From an uncultured Flavobacteriales bacterium (lineage in GTDB: Bacteria; Bacteroidota; Bacteroidia; Flavobacteriales; BACL11): 64,000 bases of DNA. Below are positions 37,601 to 46,685 of the stretch, piece by piece. The translations under genes were made by a program, and so were the position numbers. The number at the start of each line of letters is the position of its first letter. Positions within the stretch are counted from its first letter, which is position 1. The stretch is from the NCBI GenBank assembly GCA_913063045.1, contig CAJXYM010000003.1:44236-108235 (forward strand), read 5' to 3'. The notes under the pieces are model-generated. The model was not told the origin of the DNA and made no database searches. It saw only the letters and a list, made by a program, of their open reading frames with translations.

Positions 37601-38078
37601 TTATTATTTCTACAACATTACTTTTATTAAAGTCGTTAAGATTATATGCTTCATCATTTAGATAAAACTTCACTTTATCTATGTCTTGACCTTTAGAGAT
37701 TGATGGTTGGTTAGGGAAAACAGGAAAAGATATATTATAATCATTTAGTGATATAATACGTTCTTTAGAGGATATTATTTCAATAGTTGGCTCGCAATTA
37801 GCTGGAACATTAATTAACTTATTAATTGACAATAGCTCAGGTGATCCAAAAGCAGAGGACGAAGTGTAAGAAGGAATTATTAATTTAACAAAACTTGCAT
37901 TTTCAGTTTTTACTATCTGAGTATTAATTCTGTTAAGAGCATTTCTAAAGATAAAACTATCATCAGATATATTAATAACATTAAAAGAATTGTTTTTTTC
38001 ATTCACAACTATTTCGTCAGCTATCAAATTAGAAGACAATAGTGAAAAAGTTAATAATATATATAAGTAAAATCTCAT
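34650..38078 (-). CDS. Secreted gingipain-like C25 cysteine peptidase with type IX sorting domain
   Basis: 1142-residue exported protease. A signal peptide (about 1-20) and an N-terminal prodomain-like region (about 25-230) are followed by a peptidase C25 domain (about 235-600). Catalytic His is in NYTAHCGSSGW (near 450) and catalytic Cys in GNCCQSAKFDDP (near 483). Beta-sandwich regions follow, then a C-terminal type A sorting domain (about 1075-1142: IYPNPSKGIFNIYF, VQILDLNGKVL, SSGSYLIKI). It should be exported by the type IX system and attached or released at the surface. It matches gingipains rather than the sortase PorU, whose motif is GHGGE. The AHCGS form carries a Cys next to the His where gingipains have AHGS. 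Confidence 0.93.
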   Translation of the reverse strand: MRFYLYILLTFSLLSSNLIADEIVVNEKNNSFNVINISDDSFIFRNALNRINTQIVKTENASFVKLIIPSYTSSSAFGSPELLSINKLINVPANCEPTIEIISSKERIISLNDYNISFPVFPNQPSISKGQDIDKVKFYLNDEAYNLNDFNKSNVVEIIKTGVQRGVELSRLSLSPISYNPNKNELKIIFDITVKVSYTKNNSSVKSKYYSPDFKHLYNKCINFIPPSVKDIITTYPVKYVIISDPIYQASLQPFIDWKTRKGFQVIEAYTNDPLIGSTTTSIKSYIKSLYDNATINDPAPTYLLIVGDDDQVPSFQASGHVSDMYYCEFDGNGDFYPEMYYGRFSASSVSDVDAQVIKTLTHEMYSFNNPSFLEEVLLVAGVDASFAPTYGNGQINYATDNYFNIAHNLTIHNYLYGSGTTITSDMPQASGAIISNVSEGVGFANYTAHCGSSGWSDPSFNTGDVAGLQNIDEYGLMIGNCCQSAKFDDPVCFGEALLRANDKGALGYIGGSNNTYWDEDYWWSVGTTSNIIANPTYSGTGLGVYDCLMHENGEEKSDWFITQGQIIHSGNLAVSEAGGAEQYYWEIYHLMGDPSLMPYIGIPTLLNVTHNSIIPVGSSSFTINAEEDAYVALSMNGILLDARLCDSTGTVSLNFNAIANIGSVDVVVTKQFKQPYISSISAISPNGPYVISSNSLINDISGNNNSIVDYNEFIFLDLDLFNLGNANAQNLSLVLSTNDQYLSIIDSVDNVSVINSNQTITSNNAFSFQVAAYVPDQHISVCLLTISDNLGNVWTSNINIILNAPVFNHLNYIIDDFSLGNSNGKLDAGETLDILVDVSNVGHADAFNINCLLSSLSTYVTVNSSTISFSSLNINQVHSVAFNITINQNTPVGTNVIFPIDITDQVYSYQANFSENIGTIDEDYETGDFSQFSWVQGVFPWVVDNLEIYEGIHSSRSAIALPDNEESELSITLDVVADGDISFYKFVSSENNYDFLKFKINGQKLDEWSGVDLAWSFVSFPVISGVNTFKWEYEKDASQSDGQDCAWIDYIVFPPVYIAPSFNNEINTSIKIYPNPSKGIFNIYFDNLIEHNVQILDLNGKVLSSKKTNHLMLDYDLTQMSSGSYLIKIMPENIIYQILKQ

Positions 38079-38090
38079 ATTTTGTGTTTT

Positions 38091-38117
38091 CTACAAATAT
38101 AAACCAATTATTTGTAG
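38091..38117 (-). promoter_or_regulatory. Promoter element inside a 9-bp inverted repeat, upstream of the C25 peptidase
   Basis: CTACAAATA (38091-38099) and TATTTGTAG (38109-38117) are perfect 9-bp arms around a 9-nt loop. The minus-strand -7 box TATATTTG (38101-38094) lies within the proximal arm, 16 nt before the peptidase ATG. There is no T-run, so a terminator for the upstream nuclease genes is unlikely; an operator is a reasonable reading. Confidence 0.5.
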
Positions 38118-38173
38118 TAAATAAAACTTAAAAACCAATATCTTAATTAAAGATGATAACTATCTTTAAAGTA

Positions 38174-40927
38174 TTAGTTTATGTGGTTATGATTACAATA
38201 TTTACAATTTTTTTCTGAATTGCCATTAGCAATAAAATCATCATTAAATATTTTTCTTAGAAGTGTTTTTAAATGTTTCTCGAATAAATCTAAAAAATCA
38301 TAATTAAAGTTAAATTGATCCTGGGTGTTTACTAAAATTAATCCTTCATCTAAATTTCTAAAAGAAAAAATACCAGCATCAATATTTTTATTAATATACT
38401 CTGGGTTTTTTTTCAAAAAAAGATACGTATACATTAAAATTTGAAATAGAAATTTCTTGTCAGGATTTAAAATAAGGTCTTCCCAGCCGTTAAAAACTAA
38501 ATCTTTTTTAGTTACTGCTTTGCCAGTTTTATAATCAATAATTCTTAACGAATCATTAACAAAATCAACTCTATCAACTTGTCCAGTTAAATTACACATA
38601 AATCCATCAATATTGATTTGATGATTTAACACTTCTTCTTTTAAAAGAATAGTTAACTTGGAATTTTTATTTATAAAGCCAGTTTCAAATTTTAGAAAAT
38701 CATTAGTAAGTTTTTCCGCTATTGACAAAGACAATAAATTCTTTCCTTTGTTATAGGTCTCAGGCGGTAATTTTTCTTTGTAATGACTTTGGATTGAAGA
38801 CATAATATCAGCATGCGCACTATTAAGTGTTCTACTGTCAAGAACTCCTTTAGGATAATGGTTTTTCAAAGAATCATGAATAGCATTACCCATTAAACTA
38901 TTATCAGCAAATTCATCAACTTCATTATCTTCTCTGATTTTCACCAAGTAATGAAAATAGAAATCTAGATTACAATTTATATACTTACTAATTGCAGAAG
39001 GAGAGATACCACTTAAAGCCCATTTATGAATCTCACTATTCATATTTTCGTTTCTTATAGTAAGAATGTTTTCTTTTAAAATGTCTAGCTGATTATTTTG
39101 ATAAGTAAATTCAGAGATAGGATTACTCTTATATTCATTTAAAAGTTGTGTAATAAAACGACTCTTCTCGCCACTTCCAAAATCATCAGTTTGAGTATTA
39201 TATGTTAAAGTAATGTGTTGTGATCTTTGAAGTAGCCTATAAAAATGATATGCAAAAACAGCATCTCTATCATTATATGTTGGTATTTTAAAGTACTTTC
39301 TTAGATCAAAAGGAATAAAAGAATTAACACTTTTTCCTTTGGGTAAAAAGCCTTCATTTACTCCTAAAATAATTAAATTATCAAAATCAAGGGTTCTACT
39401 TTCTAAAATCCCCATTAATTGCACCCCTTCGAGGGGCTCTCCTTTAAAAGGAATAATTTCTTTGGAGATTAATTGTTTAAAAATCAAATAAGTAGCTTTT
39501 AATTCAATTTTAAATGAAAATGTATTCGTCAGAACTTCAAATCTTCTAATAATTTTATAAAAGGTATTTAAAATTTCTGAGTCAAGTGTTGCTTTTTTCC
39601 CGATTAAATTATTTCTCATCAAATCTACTATAGTATCAAGACCATTTATAAAATCCTTTACACTTAACCACTTCTTAAATATCAAAACTACTTCATCATC
39701 TAAAATCCGCAAAATAATATCAAGAGGAACAAAAGAAATATTCTCATTAATAATTTTATTCTTAAGTCTAAAAATATTTTTTGCTGATAAAATTTTAGCT
39801 AGATAAGAGTGATCTAATAATTTAAATAGATCTTCAAAATAAAAACCCTTGCTATTATATTTTTCTGAGGACAAATGCATATTAATAATAGAATCAATAA
39901 ATGAATAAAAGGGAGTATCTTCAAAAGGACTCCCCATTGTTACATTTAACTTATCAACTTCATCTGGCATATTATTTAATGCTGGATACAACAAAGATTC
40001 ATCAGCCAAAATTATAGCGGTCTTTCCATTATCTAATTTATTAGATTGACTGCTTAAAACTTGTTTCATTACCTGCACTTGACTATTAGAATTAGGACAT
40101 GAGATTACTTGAATTTTTTCTTTAGGCTTAGATAAGTAATCTCCTACCCCTACAAAATCAACTTCATTCCATTTCAATTGTTGTTTTTTAAGAAATAAAC
40201 CAGCCTCATGATTACTTTCATTAAAATAATATTTATCGGCATCCCAAAATACTCGTGCAATATCTTTTTGTTTTAAATTATCTATAATTACATGCTCGGC
40301 GTGTGTCAACGCATTTAATCCTACAAACCAAACTTTGTCCCAAATAATATTTTTTGTCTTAATATTTTCTGCTGCTACTCTATTTGCTAATCCTTGGTAG
40401 GCACAATTATTATGAGATAATATTCTTTTAAATTCATTATATATAGGCAAAAGAGACTCAAAAAAATTTATAAAACTTTTTTGATTATCAGAAAGATCAC
40501 TATTAGAAAAACTCCATTCATTGATTTGCCAATTCTCTAATTCTTTAACATCTTTTAAGTTATTAAATAAAGTTTCTGGACTAACCATGCTAGAATCTAT
40601 ATCGTTATAATCATGTAAAAGCATGTTACTCCATTTAAGAAAATCATCGAAAGAATCTTTATTTAATGGTGATGTGTTTAAGTAAGCTTGATACAAATAA
40701 AACTGTAAACTAATGTTATCTAAAATATTTAGAGTAGATATTTCTTCTATAAACTCTTCAATAGTATAAAAGCGAGGAAGAAAAATAGGTTTATTAATAT
40801 TTAAAGATAAATATTTCTTTAAAAAAACAACAGATCTTTTTGTAGGTAAAACAACAGCTACATTTCGCATATTTGTAGGAAATTTTAACAATAGTCGCTC
40901 AGCTATTTTTTCTAAAAATGGCTTCAT
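38174..40927 (-). CDS. AddB-like PD-(D/E)XK nuclease/inactivated helicase subunit
   Basis: 917-residue partner of the helicase gene just upstream (4-nt overlap). The N-terminal two thirds resemble an inactivated helicase of AddB type (FPTNMRNVAVVLPTKRSVVF; LMGILESRTLDFDNLIILGV). The C-terminal nuclease domain has GQVDRVDF and LRIIDYKTGKAV (near 794), the PD-(D/E)XK catalytic acids and Lys. A Cys upstream of the nuclease domain (YINCNLDFYF, near 651) and CKYC at the end suggest an iron-sulfur cluster, though only three of the four usual Cys are evident. It should process double-strand ends for RecA loading. Confidence 0.87.
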   Translation of the reverse strand: MKPFLEKIAERLLLKFPTNMRNVAVVLPTKRSVVFLKKYLSLNINKPIFLPRFYTIEEFIEEISTLNILDNISLQFYLYQAYLNTSPLNKDSFDDFLKWSNMLLHDYNDIDSSMVSPETLFNNLKDVKELENWQINEWSFSNSDLSDNQKSFINFFESLLPIYNEFKRILSHNNCAYQGLANRVAAENIKTKNIIWDKVWFVGLNALTHAEHVIIDNLKQKDIARVFWDADKYYFNESNHEAGLFLKKQQLKWNEVDFVGVGDYLSKPKEKIQVISCPNSNSQVQVMKQVLSSQSNKLDNGKTAIILADESLLYPALNNMPDEVDKLNVTMGSPFEDTPFYSFIDSIINMHLSSEKYNSKGFYFEDLFKLLDHSYLAKILSAKNIFRLKNKIINENISFVPLDIILRILDDEVVLIFKKWLSVKDFINGLDTIVDLMRNNLIGKKATLDSEILNTFYKIIRRFEVLTNTFSFKIELKATYLIFKQLISKEIIPFKGEPLEGVQLMGILESRTLDFDNLIILGVNEGFLPKGKSVNSFIPFDLRKYFKIPTYNDRDAVFAYHFYRLLQRSQHITLTYNTQTDDFGSGEKSRFITQLLNEYKSNPISEFTYQNNQLDILKENILTIRNENMNSEIHKWALSGISPSAISKYINCNLDFYFHYLVKIREDNEVDEFADNSLMGNAIHDSLKNHYPKGVLDSRTLNSAHADIMSSIQSHYKEKLPPETYNKGKNLLSLSIAEKLTNDFLKFETGFINKNSKLTILLKEEVLNHQINIDGFMCNLTGQVDRVDFVNDSLRIIDYKTGKAVTKKDLVFNGWEDLILNPDKKFLFQILMYTYLFLKKNPEYINKNIDAGIFSFRNLDEGLILVNTQDQFNFNYDFLDLFEKHLKTLLRKIFNDDFIANGNSEKNCKYCNHNHIN

Positions 40928-43900
40928 ATTTTCTGCACTTTATTTTTCTTCATAGTATAAATTAAATAACATTCTATTTTTTTATAACCCATTTGATTTA
41001 GAATAGAGGCATAATTTAAAATTTGCTTATTGTAAAGATTATTGTACTCACCAGTTTTATAATCAATTACAACTACATTATCATTGTTAAAAAGAAGTCT
41101 ATCAGGAATATAAGTTTCACCTGATTGATCTAAAATTTCTTTTTCCGTAATAACCTCCCACTCATTAGTAAAAAACCTTTGCACTGAAGGGTCATTAAAG
41201 ATTTCATCTAATTCTTCAGAAAGTCTCTTAAACTGTTTAGCGGAACACAAGCCTCCTCTTAAAGCTTGCTCCAACACTTTGTCTTTATCTTCAATGAAAT
41301 GAATTCTAGATAAAATTAAATGTAACAAACTACCCCAGTCTTTTTTACTATCATTATTTTCAAGATCCCATATATCAAGCGAGGAGTTTTTAAGTGAAAT
41401 AATTTCTCTCCAAGGTTGACTTACAATATTTTTAAAAATAAAATTATTGTTATTTATAGTTTTTTCATGAATAAAGCTTTCATTAGAATCACCTATTATT
41501 ACTGGGAAGCTAGTTGTAAAAAAAGAAAGAAGTGTATTCAGAGAAACAGAATCTGATGGCTTCTTAGGCAATGATTTGGAATAAATATAAAGCCTATTCT
41601 TTGCTCTAGTCATTGCAACATATAATTGATTAATATTATCTAAAAGCGTAAGTTCCTTTTCATTATCTAATTGATCTCTAAAAGAAGATTTGACTAAACT
41701 CTTATTCTCTGTAATTAAACATTTAGTTAATTTTTCAGGTAATTCTCCGGGATTATTTACCCAAATCTCTTTTTTATTACCTCCTCTCCAATCAAAAGGA
41801 ATAAAAACATTATTAAAAGACAACCCTTTAGATTTATGTATAGTAAGAATCGTAACAGCATCAGTTGTAGCGTCTATAGTTACATATTTTTTATCTTTAT
41901 GATCCTCCCACCAAATTAAAAAGTCTGATAAACTATTTAAATTTTTTAATGAATAATTATGTACATTATCAACAAATGAATCTAGGTATACATCTGCACC
42001 TAAATTAAATTGAGTTATCACTTCTAATACTAACTCATATATTGACAGACTCTGGAAATAATAAACATCTATTGAAAAATTATATTTTTTTAAAACAGAA
42101 AATAAGCCGCCTTGTTCTTTTATTTGCATAAATAGTTGATGGAGATTTTCTTGCAATAAATTAACACTTTTAAGATATGTAATTATATGAGCTTGAGAAG
42201 TTAAATTATTAGGGTTTTTTAAAAAACTTAAGAATGCAATAATAAAATTAACTTTTTTTGAATTTGAAACTAATAAACCCTCGCTAGAAACAACTGGTAT
42301 AGAAATTTCATTTAAATAGGTGGCTATTTTTGAAACATCAGCATTGCTATTACATAAAATTGCACAATCCTTAAAAGAATAATTATTTTTGTTAACTAAT
42401 TTAAGTATTTCTGAACTAATCTTTTTAAGAATTTCTTCTCGCCACTCTTCTGATTCAAATAAATCAATTTCTATATAGCCTCCATCGCTAGAAAATTTAG
42501 CATCTTGTGGAGGACTACTATATAACTCTTGTAATTCAAAGTTTAGAGCTTTTTTAATTTTTGCAAAAAATAAATTATTAAAATTTATGATTTCTTTTTT
42601 ACTCCTAAAGTTGAATATTAATTCTTTTTCGATATAATGGTCAGTGAGTTTATTCTGCCAATCTGCAGAGTATTCAAGTTTTTGCGCATTATATATCTTT
42701 GGTAGATTTAGAAATTGCTGAACCTCACCACCCCTCCATCGGTATATAGATTGTTTACCATCACCAACAATTATATTTTTACCAAAATCAAGGGAATCAG
42801 TTATTAAAGGTAATAGATTTTGCCACTGTAAAATTGATGTATCCTGAAATTCATCAATGAGAAAGTGATTAAATCTTTCGCCAATTCTCTCAAAAATAAA
42901 TAAAGATGATTGTTTTAGTATTAATTTATTTATTCTAGTATTAAACTCTGAAATATGTTCTAAATTATTTTCTTTCTTAAAAGAATGAATTTCCTTAACT
43001 AATTCATTAATAATAATATTAGGATATATTTTCTTTAGTGTTACATAAACAGAAATATACTTTTTCAAAGTATCTAATAAAGTATCAATGGTTTTTATTA
43101 ATTGAGGCTTACATTTTTCTACATCTAGCTTTAACTCATTATCTAATGTCTCTTTATACCATTTATCATTTTTCATATTCTCAATTAGAGAATCTGAGGG
43201 AATCCAGTCTTTATAATTTGAAGAATTTAATTTTTTTATAATTAGATTATAATATGTACCTCTAAGAAAATGTTCTTTTGTTAAATTAAAATTATCAAAA
43301 ATTGCTACAGATTGTATTCTAATCTCGTTTATGTTTTGTAATAATTGATTTTTCTTAAGAATTAACTCATCCTTAATTTGAATAAATTCTTTTAAATCTA
43401 AACTTAGATCCAATCCAGAAGAGTCTTCTTTAAATAAATGTTTGGCAAAATCTTTAAGATCATTTTCGATATTATTGCTACTTCCATCAGATATTTTTTG
43501 CAATGAAAACTCGAGAAGAACATTAACTAAATCAGTATCTTCTTCGGATATTTTATTTAATAATAATGCAACAGAGGGATTAATAATTTTGCTATTATCA
43601 AGTTCAAGATTAAAAGTATTAGAGAGGCCTAGATCTGATGCAAATGTTTTCACAATTGTATATGTGAACTTATCTATTGTAGAGATATTAAGATCTGAAT
43701 AATGATGTAAGATATGAGTAAAGATAGATGATGAAAGTCTGAACACCTCATCTTTAGACAGTTTAGTTTCTTCTAAAACAAAAGAAAGGATATTATCTAT
43801 GTCTTCACCATTACTTAATTTACTAAAATATAATAAAACTCTCTCCTTCATTTCTGCAGAAGCCTTATTTGTAAAAGTGATAGCTAAGATCTTTTTATAA

Positions 43901-44013
43901 TAATCTATATTGTATTTTGAAGCTCCTGTAATAGATATGCAAATAAAATTTAAAGCAAGTGTATACGTTTTTCCAGATCCTGCAGATGATTTATAAACAA
44001 TGAAATTTTTCAC
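40924..44013 (-). CDS. UvrD-type helicase-nuclease, AddA-like
   Basis: 1029-residue superfamily 1 helicase. Walker A is YKSSAGSGKTYTLALNF (about 5-21), then LAITFTNKASAEMKERV (motif Ia), FLIDEFQDTSILQW (motif II, near 388), GDGKQSIYRWRGG (motif III), VTILTIHKSKGLSFNNVFIP (motif V) and YVAMTRAKNRLYIYSK (motif VI). A C-terminal nuclease segment contains VVVIDYKTGEYNN (near 975). With the coupled AddB-like gene it forms the Bacteroidota counterpart of AddAB/RecBCD. All helicase motifs look intact. Confidence 0.92.
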   Translation of the reverse strand: MKNFIVYKSSAGSGKTYTLALNFICISITGASKYNIDYYKKILAITFTNKASAEMKERVLLYFSKLSNGEDIDNILSFVLEETKLSKDEVFRLSSSIFTHILHHYSDLNISTIDKFTYTIVKTFASDLGLSNTFNLELDNSKIINPSVALLLNKISEEDTDLVNVLLEFSLQKISDGSSNNIENDLKDFAKHLFKEDSSGLDLSLDLKEFIQIKDELILKKNQLLQNINEIRIQSVAIFDNFNLTKEHFLRGTYYNLIIKKLNSSNYKDWIPSDSLIENMKNDKWYKETLDNELKLDVEKCKPQLIKTIDTLLDTLKKYISVYVTLKKIYPNIIINELVKEIHSFKKENNLEHISEFNTRINKLILKQSSLFIFERIGERFNHFLIDEFQDTSILQWQNLLPLITDSLDFGKNIIVGDGKQSIYRWRGGEVQQFLNLPKIYNAQKLEYSADWQNKLTDHYIEKELIFNFRSKKEIINFNNLFFAKIKKALNFELQELYSSPPQDAKFSSDGGYIEIDLFESEEWREEILKKISSEILKLVNKNNYSFKDCAILCNSNADVSKIATYLNEISIPVVSSEGLLVSNSKKVNFIIAFLSFLKNPNNLTSQAHIITYLKSVNLLQENLHQLFMQIKEQGGLFSVLKKYNFSIDVYYFQSLSIYELVLEVITQFNLGADVYLDSFVDNVHNYSLKNLNSLSDFLIWWEDHKDKKYVTIDATTDAVTILTIHKSKGLSFNNVFIPFDWRGGNKKEIWVNNPGELPEKLTKCLITENKSLVKSSFRDQLDNEKELTLLDNINQLYVAMTRAKNRLYIYSKSLPKKPSDSVSLNTLLSFFTTSFPVIIGDSNESFIHEKTINNNNFIFKNIVSQPWREIISLKNSSLDIWDLENNDSKKDWGSLLHLILSRIHFIEDKDKVLEQALRGGLCSAKQFKRLSEELDEIFNDPSVQRFFTNEWEVITEKEILDQSGETYIPDRLLFNNDNVVVIDYKTGEYNNLYNKQILNYASILNQMGYKKIECYLIYTMKKNKVQKI

Positions 44014-44057
44014 TAGCAGTATTTAGAGTATTTTAAGATTTATCGGCAGATCATAAA

Positions 44058-44864
44058 CTAATTATGAATTTTTGAACCACAAAACTTACAATAAGTAGCA
44101 TCAATATCATGACCTTCTTTTGAACAACTAATACAAGATTGAGTATTTATCTCTTTTTTTGCCTTAATTATTCCAGCAGTTACAATTCCAGTTGGAACAG
44201 CAATTATCCCATAACCTAAAATCATAATTATAGAAGCAATGATTTTCCCTACAACAGTAACTGGCACAACAGTTCCATACCCAACAGTTGTTAAAGTTAC
44301 AACTGACCAATAGACAGAGTTAGGAATGTCCTGAAAACCAGGATTACCTCCGTTTAAACCCTCAACAATATACATTATAGTACCAAGAATTGTAACAAGT
44401 AAAATAACAGATAATAAAAAAACAATAATCTTAGGTCTTGAAGATCTAAGAGCAATCTGCATGGTGTAAGCTCCTCTTGTATATCTTGACAACTTAAATA
44501 TCTTAAATATTCTAATTAAACGTATAGCTCTAACTACCGTTAAAAAATGAATTTGTGGGAAAATAAAAATAAGATATGTAGGGATCACTGCTAATAAATC
44601 AATCAACCCCATTGCAGAGAACACATATTTAAACGGCTTTTTAATAGAATAAATCCTTAAAAAATACTCAATAGTAAAAAGAATAGTAAAGCCCCATTCT
44701 AAAGCAACTAATAATTCTCTATACTGCTCTTGAATAGATTTAACACTTTCAAGCATTACAAGAGAAACAGAAATAACTATCGCAAATAATAATAGTACAT
44801 CAAATAGCTTTCCCTTAGGAGTATCAGCCTCAAATATGATTTGATGAATTCTTTCTTTTGTCAT
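44058..44864 (-). CDS. Voltage-gated potassium-type ion channel with C-terminal zinc ribbon
   Basis: 268-residue membrane channel. Six helices are predicted in about 20-230, with the voltage-sensor S4 RAIRLIRIFKIFKLSRYTRG (about 115-134) and the pore VVTLTTVGYGTVVPVTVVG (TVGYG selectivity filter, about 185-200). TVGYG indicates potassium selectivity. The C-terminal tail carries a compact zinc-ribbon: CISCSKEGHDIDATYCKFCG, two CxxC pairs. The tail is a known feature in flavobacterial relatives and may sense redox or metal state, which is inference. There is a good promoter just upstream. Confidence 0.9.
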   Translation of the reverse strand: MTKERIHQIIFEADTPKGKLFDVLLLFAIVISVSLVMLESVKSIQEQYRELLVALEWGFTILFTIEYFLRIYSIKKPFKYVFSAMGLIDLLAVIPTYLIFIFPQIHFLTVVRAIRLIRIFKIFKLSRYTRGAYTMQIALRSSRPKIIVFLLSVILLVTILGTIMYIVEGLNGGNPGFQDIPNSVYWSVVTLTTVGYGTVVPVTVVGKIIASIIMILGYGIIAVPTGIVTAGIIKAKKEINTQSCISCSKEGHDIDATYCKFCGSKIHN

Positions 44865-44872
44865 GGTAAGAG

Positions 44873-44902
44873 CAAATGTATAATTTTTTCCAAACTAAAC
44901 AA
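44873..44902 (-). promoter_or_regulatory. Promoter of the ion channel gene
   Basis: Minus strand TTG (44902-44900), a 19-nt spacer and TACATTTG (44880-44873), 8 nt upstream of the channel ATG. Both halves match the Bacteroidota consensus; the leader would be very short. Confidence 0.45.
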
Positions 44903-44915
44903 TTTAAAATACAAA

Positions 44916-46685
44916 TTACATTCTTTCAGGCACACTCACTCCTAGCAGAGACATTCCTTTTTCTATAATATATGCAGTCTTTTTAGCAAGACTTACTCTA
45001 AATGAGATAACTTCATCTTTATCCGCTTTTAAAATAGTTGTCGATTGATAATAACTATTAAATTCTTTAACTAACTCAAAAACATAATTAGCTATTATAG
45101 CTGGACTAAAAGAACTAGCTGATTCTTGGACTAATTTTGGAAAGTCTAATATTAACTTAATAAGTTCTTTTTCTTTTAAGGATAACTTAAGGTCTTTATC
45201 TATTTTTAGTTCTAATTTATTCTTTCTAAGAATTGACTTAATTCGTGCATGAGTATATTGAATAAAGGGACCTGTATTACCATTAAAATCTATACTTTCT
45301 TTTGGATCAAACAACATTCTCTTTTTAGGGTCAACTTTTAACATAAAATATTTTAATGCTCCTATACCAACATTTTCATATAAGATATTGGCTTCATCGG
45401 AATTTAAATCTTGATTTTTACCTAAACTTTCTGCAATATTTTTTGCGTTTACAACCATTTCCTCCATCAAAACGTCTGCATCCACAACTGTACCCTCTCT
45501 AGACTTCATTTTACCTGTTGGTAAATCAACCATACCATAGGAAAGGTGATAACAATCTCTTGACCAAGAATATCCTAACTTTTCTAGTATTTTAAAAAGA
45601 ACTTTAAAATGGTAATCCTGCTCATTTCCAACTGTATAAGTCATGTGAGAAAAATTAAAATCTTGATGTCTTTTAATTGCAGTACCAATATCCTGCGTCA
45701 TATAAACTGAAGTACCATCAGATCTTAAAATTATTTTTTCATCTAATCCATCGCTTGAGAGATCAATCCACACTGACCCATCTGGCTTCTTAAAAAAAAC
45801 TTTATTTAAAAGTCCTTCATTAACAATATCTTTTCCAAGAAGATAGGTGTCACTTTCATAATAATTTTTATCAAAGTCAACACCGAGTCTTTTATGCGTT
45901 TGTTCAAAACCCTTATAAACCCAAGAGTTCATTTTCTGCCAAAGAGCAATCACATTTTCATCCTTATCTTCCCATTTAATTAACATTTCTTGGGCCTTAA
46001 GAAAAATTGGAGCTTCTTTTTCAGCTTGATTTTGACTATAACCTTTAGAAATCAAACCTTTGACTTCATCTTTATATTTTTTATCAAATTCAACATAGTA
46101 TTTACCAACTAAATGATCGCCTTTAATTCCTGTTGATTCAGGAGTTTCATTATTAGCAAACTCTAACCATGCAACCATAGACTTACATATATGTATACCT
46201 CTATCATTTATTATCTGAACTTTTATAACATTTTTACCAGAAGCCTTTAATATTTCTGCAACAGAATATCCTAAAAGATTATTTCTAATGTGACCAAGAT
46301 GAAGAGGCTTGTTAGTATTAGGAGAACAATATTCAACTAAATATTTTTCAGCATCAGGCTTAACATCAGAAAAACCAAATTTATTATTCTTAATAGCTGT
46401 AGTTAATAATGAAACCCAACAACTATCATTAACAGATAAATTTAAAAAACCCTTAACAACATTAAAATTATTAATCTCCTTTGTATTGATTGTTAAATAA
46501 TCCCCTATCTCACTAGCAGTAACTTCAGGACTTTTCTTAGAATATACCGTTAATGGAAAAACTACTAATGTAATATCTCCCTCGAAATCTTTTCGAGTCT
46601 TTTGAAATTGTAATTTAACTTCGTTTATTTTATAAAGCTCAGATACAGCATCTATAATGTATTGGGATAGTATTTGTTCAATCAT
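44916..46685 (-). CDS. argS: Arginine--tRNA ligase
   Basis: Class I synthetase that charges tRNA-Arg. Blocks are VEYCSPNTNKPLHLGHIRNN (HIGH motif as HLGH, near 127), GDHLVGKYYVEFDK, the SDGTSVYMTQDIG region, LPTGKMKSREG (KMSK equivalent, near 390) and the C-terminal anticodon-binding domain with FIQYTHARI. I start it at the ATG at 46685 (MIEQILSQYI). This overlaps the ctlX stop as ATGA, and an upstream in-frame ATG at 46721 would lie inside ctlX and add 12 unrelated residues. That gives 589 residues. It is the last gene of a coupled three-gene unit. Confidence 0.95.
   Translation of the reverse strand: MIEQILSQYIIDAVSELYKINEVKLQFQKTRKDFEGDITLVVFPLTVYSKKSPEVTASEIGDYLTINTKEINNFNVVKGFLNLSVNDSCWVSLLTTAIKNNKFGFSDVKPDAEKYLVEYCSPNTNKPLHLGHIRNNLLGYSVAEILKASGKNVIKVQIINDRGIHICKSMVAWLEFANNETPESTGIKGDHLVGKYYVEFDKKYKDEVKGLISKGYSQNQAEKEAPIFLKAQEMLIKWEDKDENVIALWQKMNSWVYKGFEQTHKRLGVDFDKNYYESDTYLLGKDIVNEGLLNKVFFKKPDGSVWIDLSSDGLDEKIILRSDGTSVYMTQDIGTAIKRHQDFNFSHMTYTVGNEQDYHFKVLFKILEKLGYSWSRDCYHLSYGMVDLPTGKMKSREGTVVDADVLMEEMVVNAKNIAESLGKNQDLNSDEANILYENVGIGALKYFMLKVDPKKRMLFDPKESIDFNGNTGPFIQYTHARIKSILRKNKLELKIDKDLKLSLKEKELIKLILDFPKLVQESASSFSPAIIANYVFELVKEFNSYYQSTTILKADKDEVISFRVSLAKKTAYIIEKGMSLLGVSVPERM

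Noticed and set aside
34650..38078. Identification of the C25 peptidase as the type IX sortase PorU
   Set aside because: The catalytic His motif is of gingipain type (AHCGSSGW), not GHGGE, and porV is not next to it.
43442..43702. Plus-strand ORF opposite the helicase gene
   Set aside because: Low-complexity Ser/Leu-rich shadow of the helicase gene with no recognisable family.
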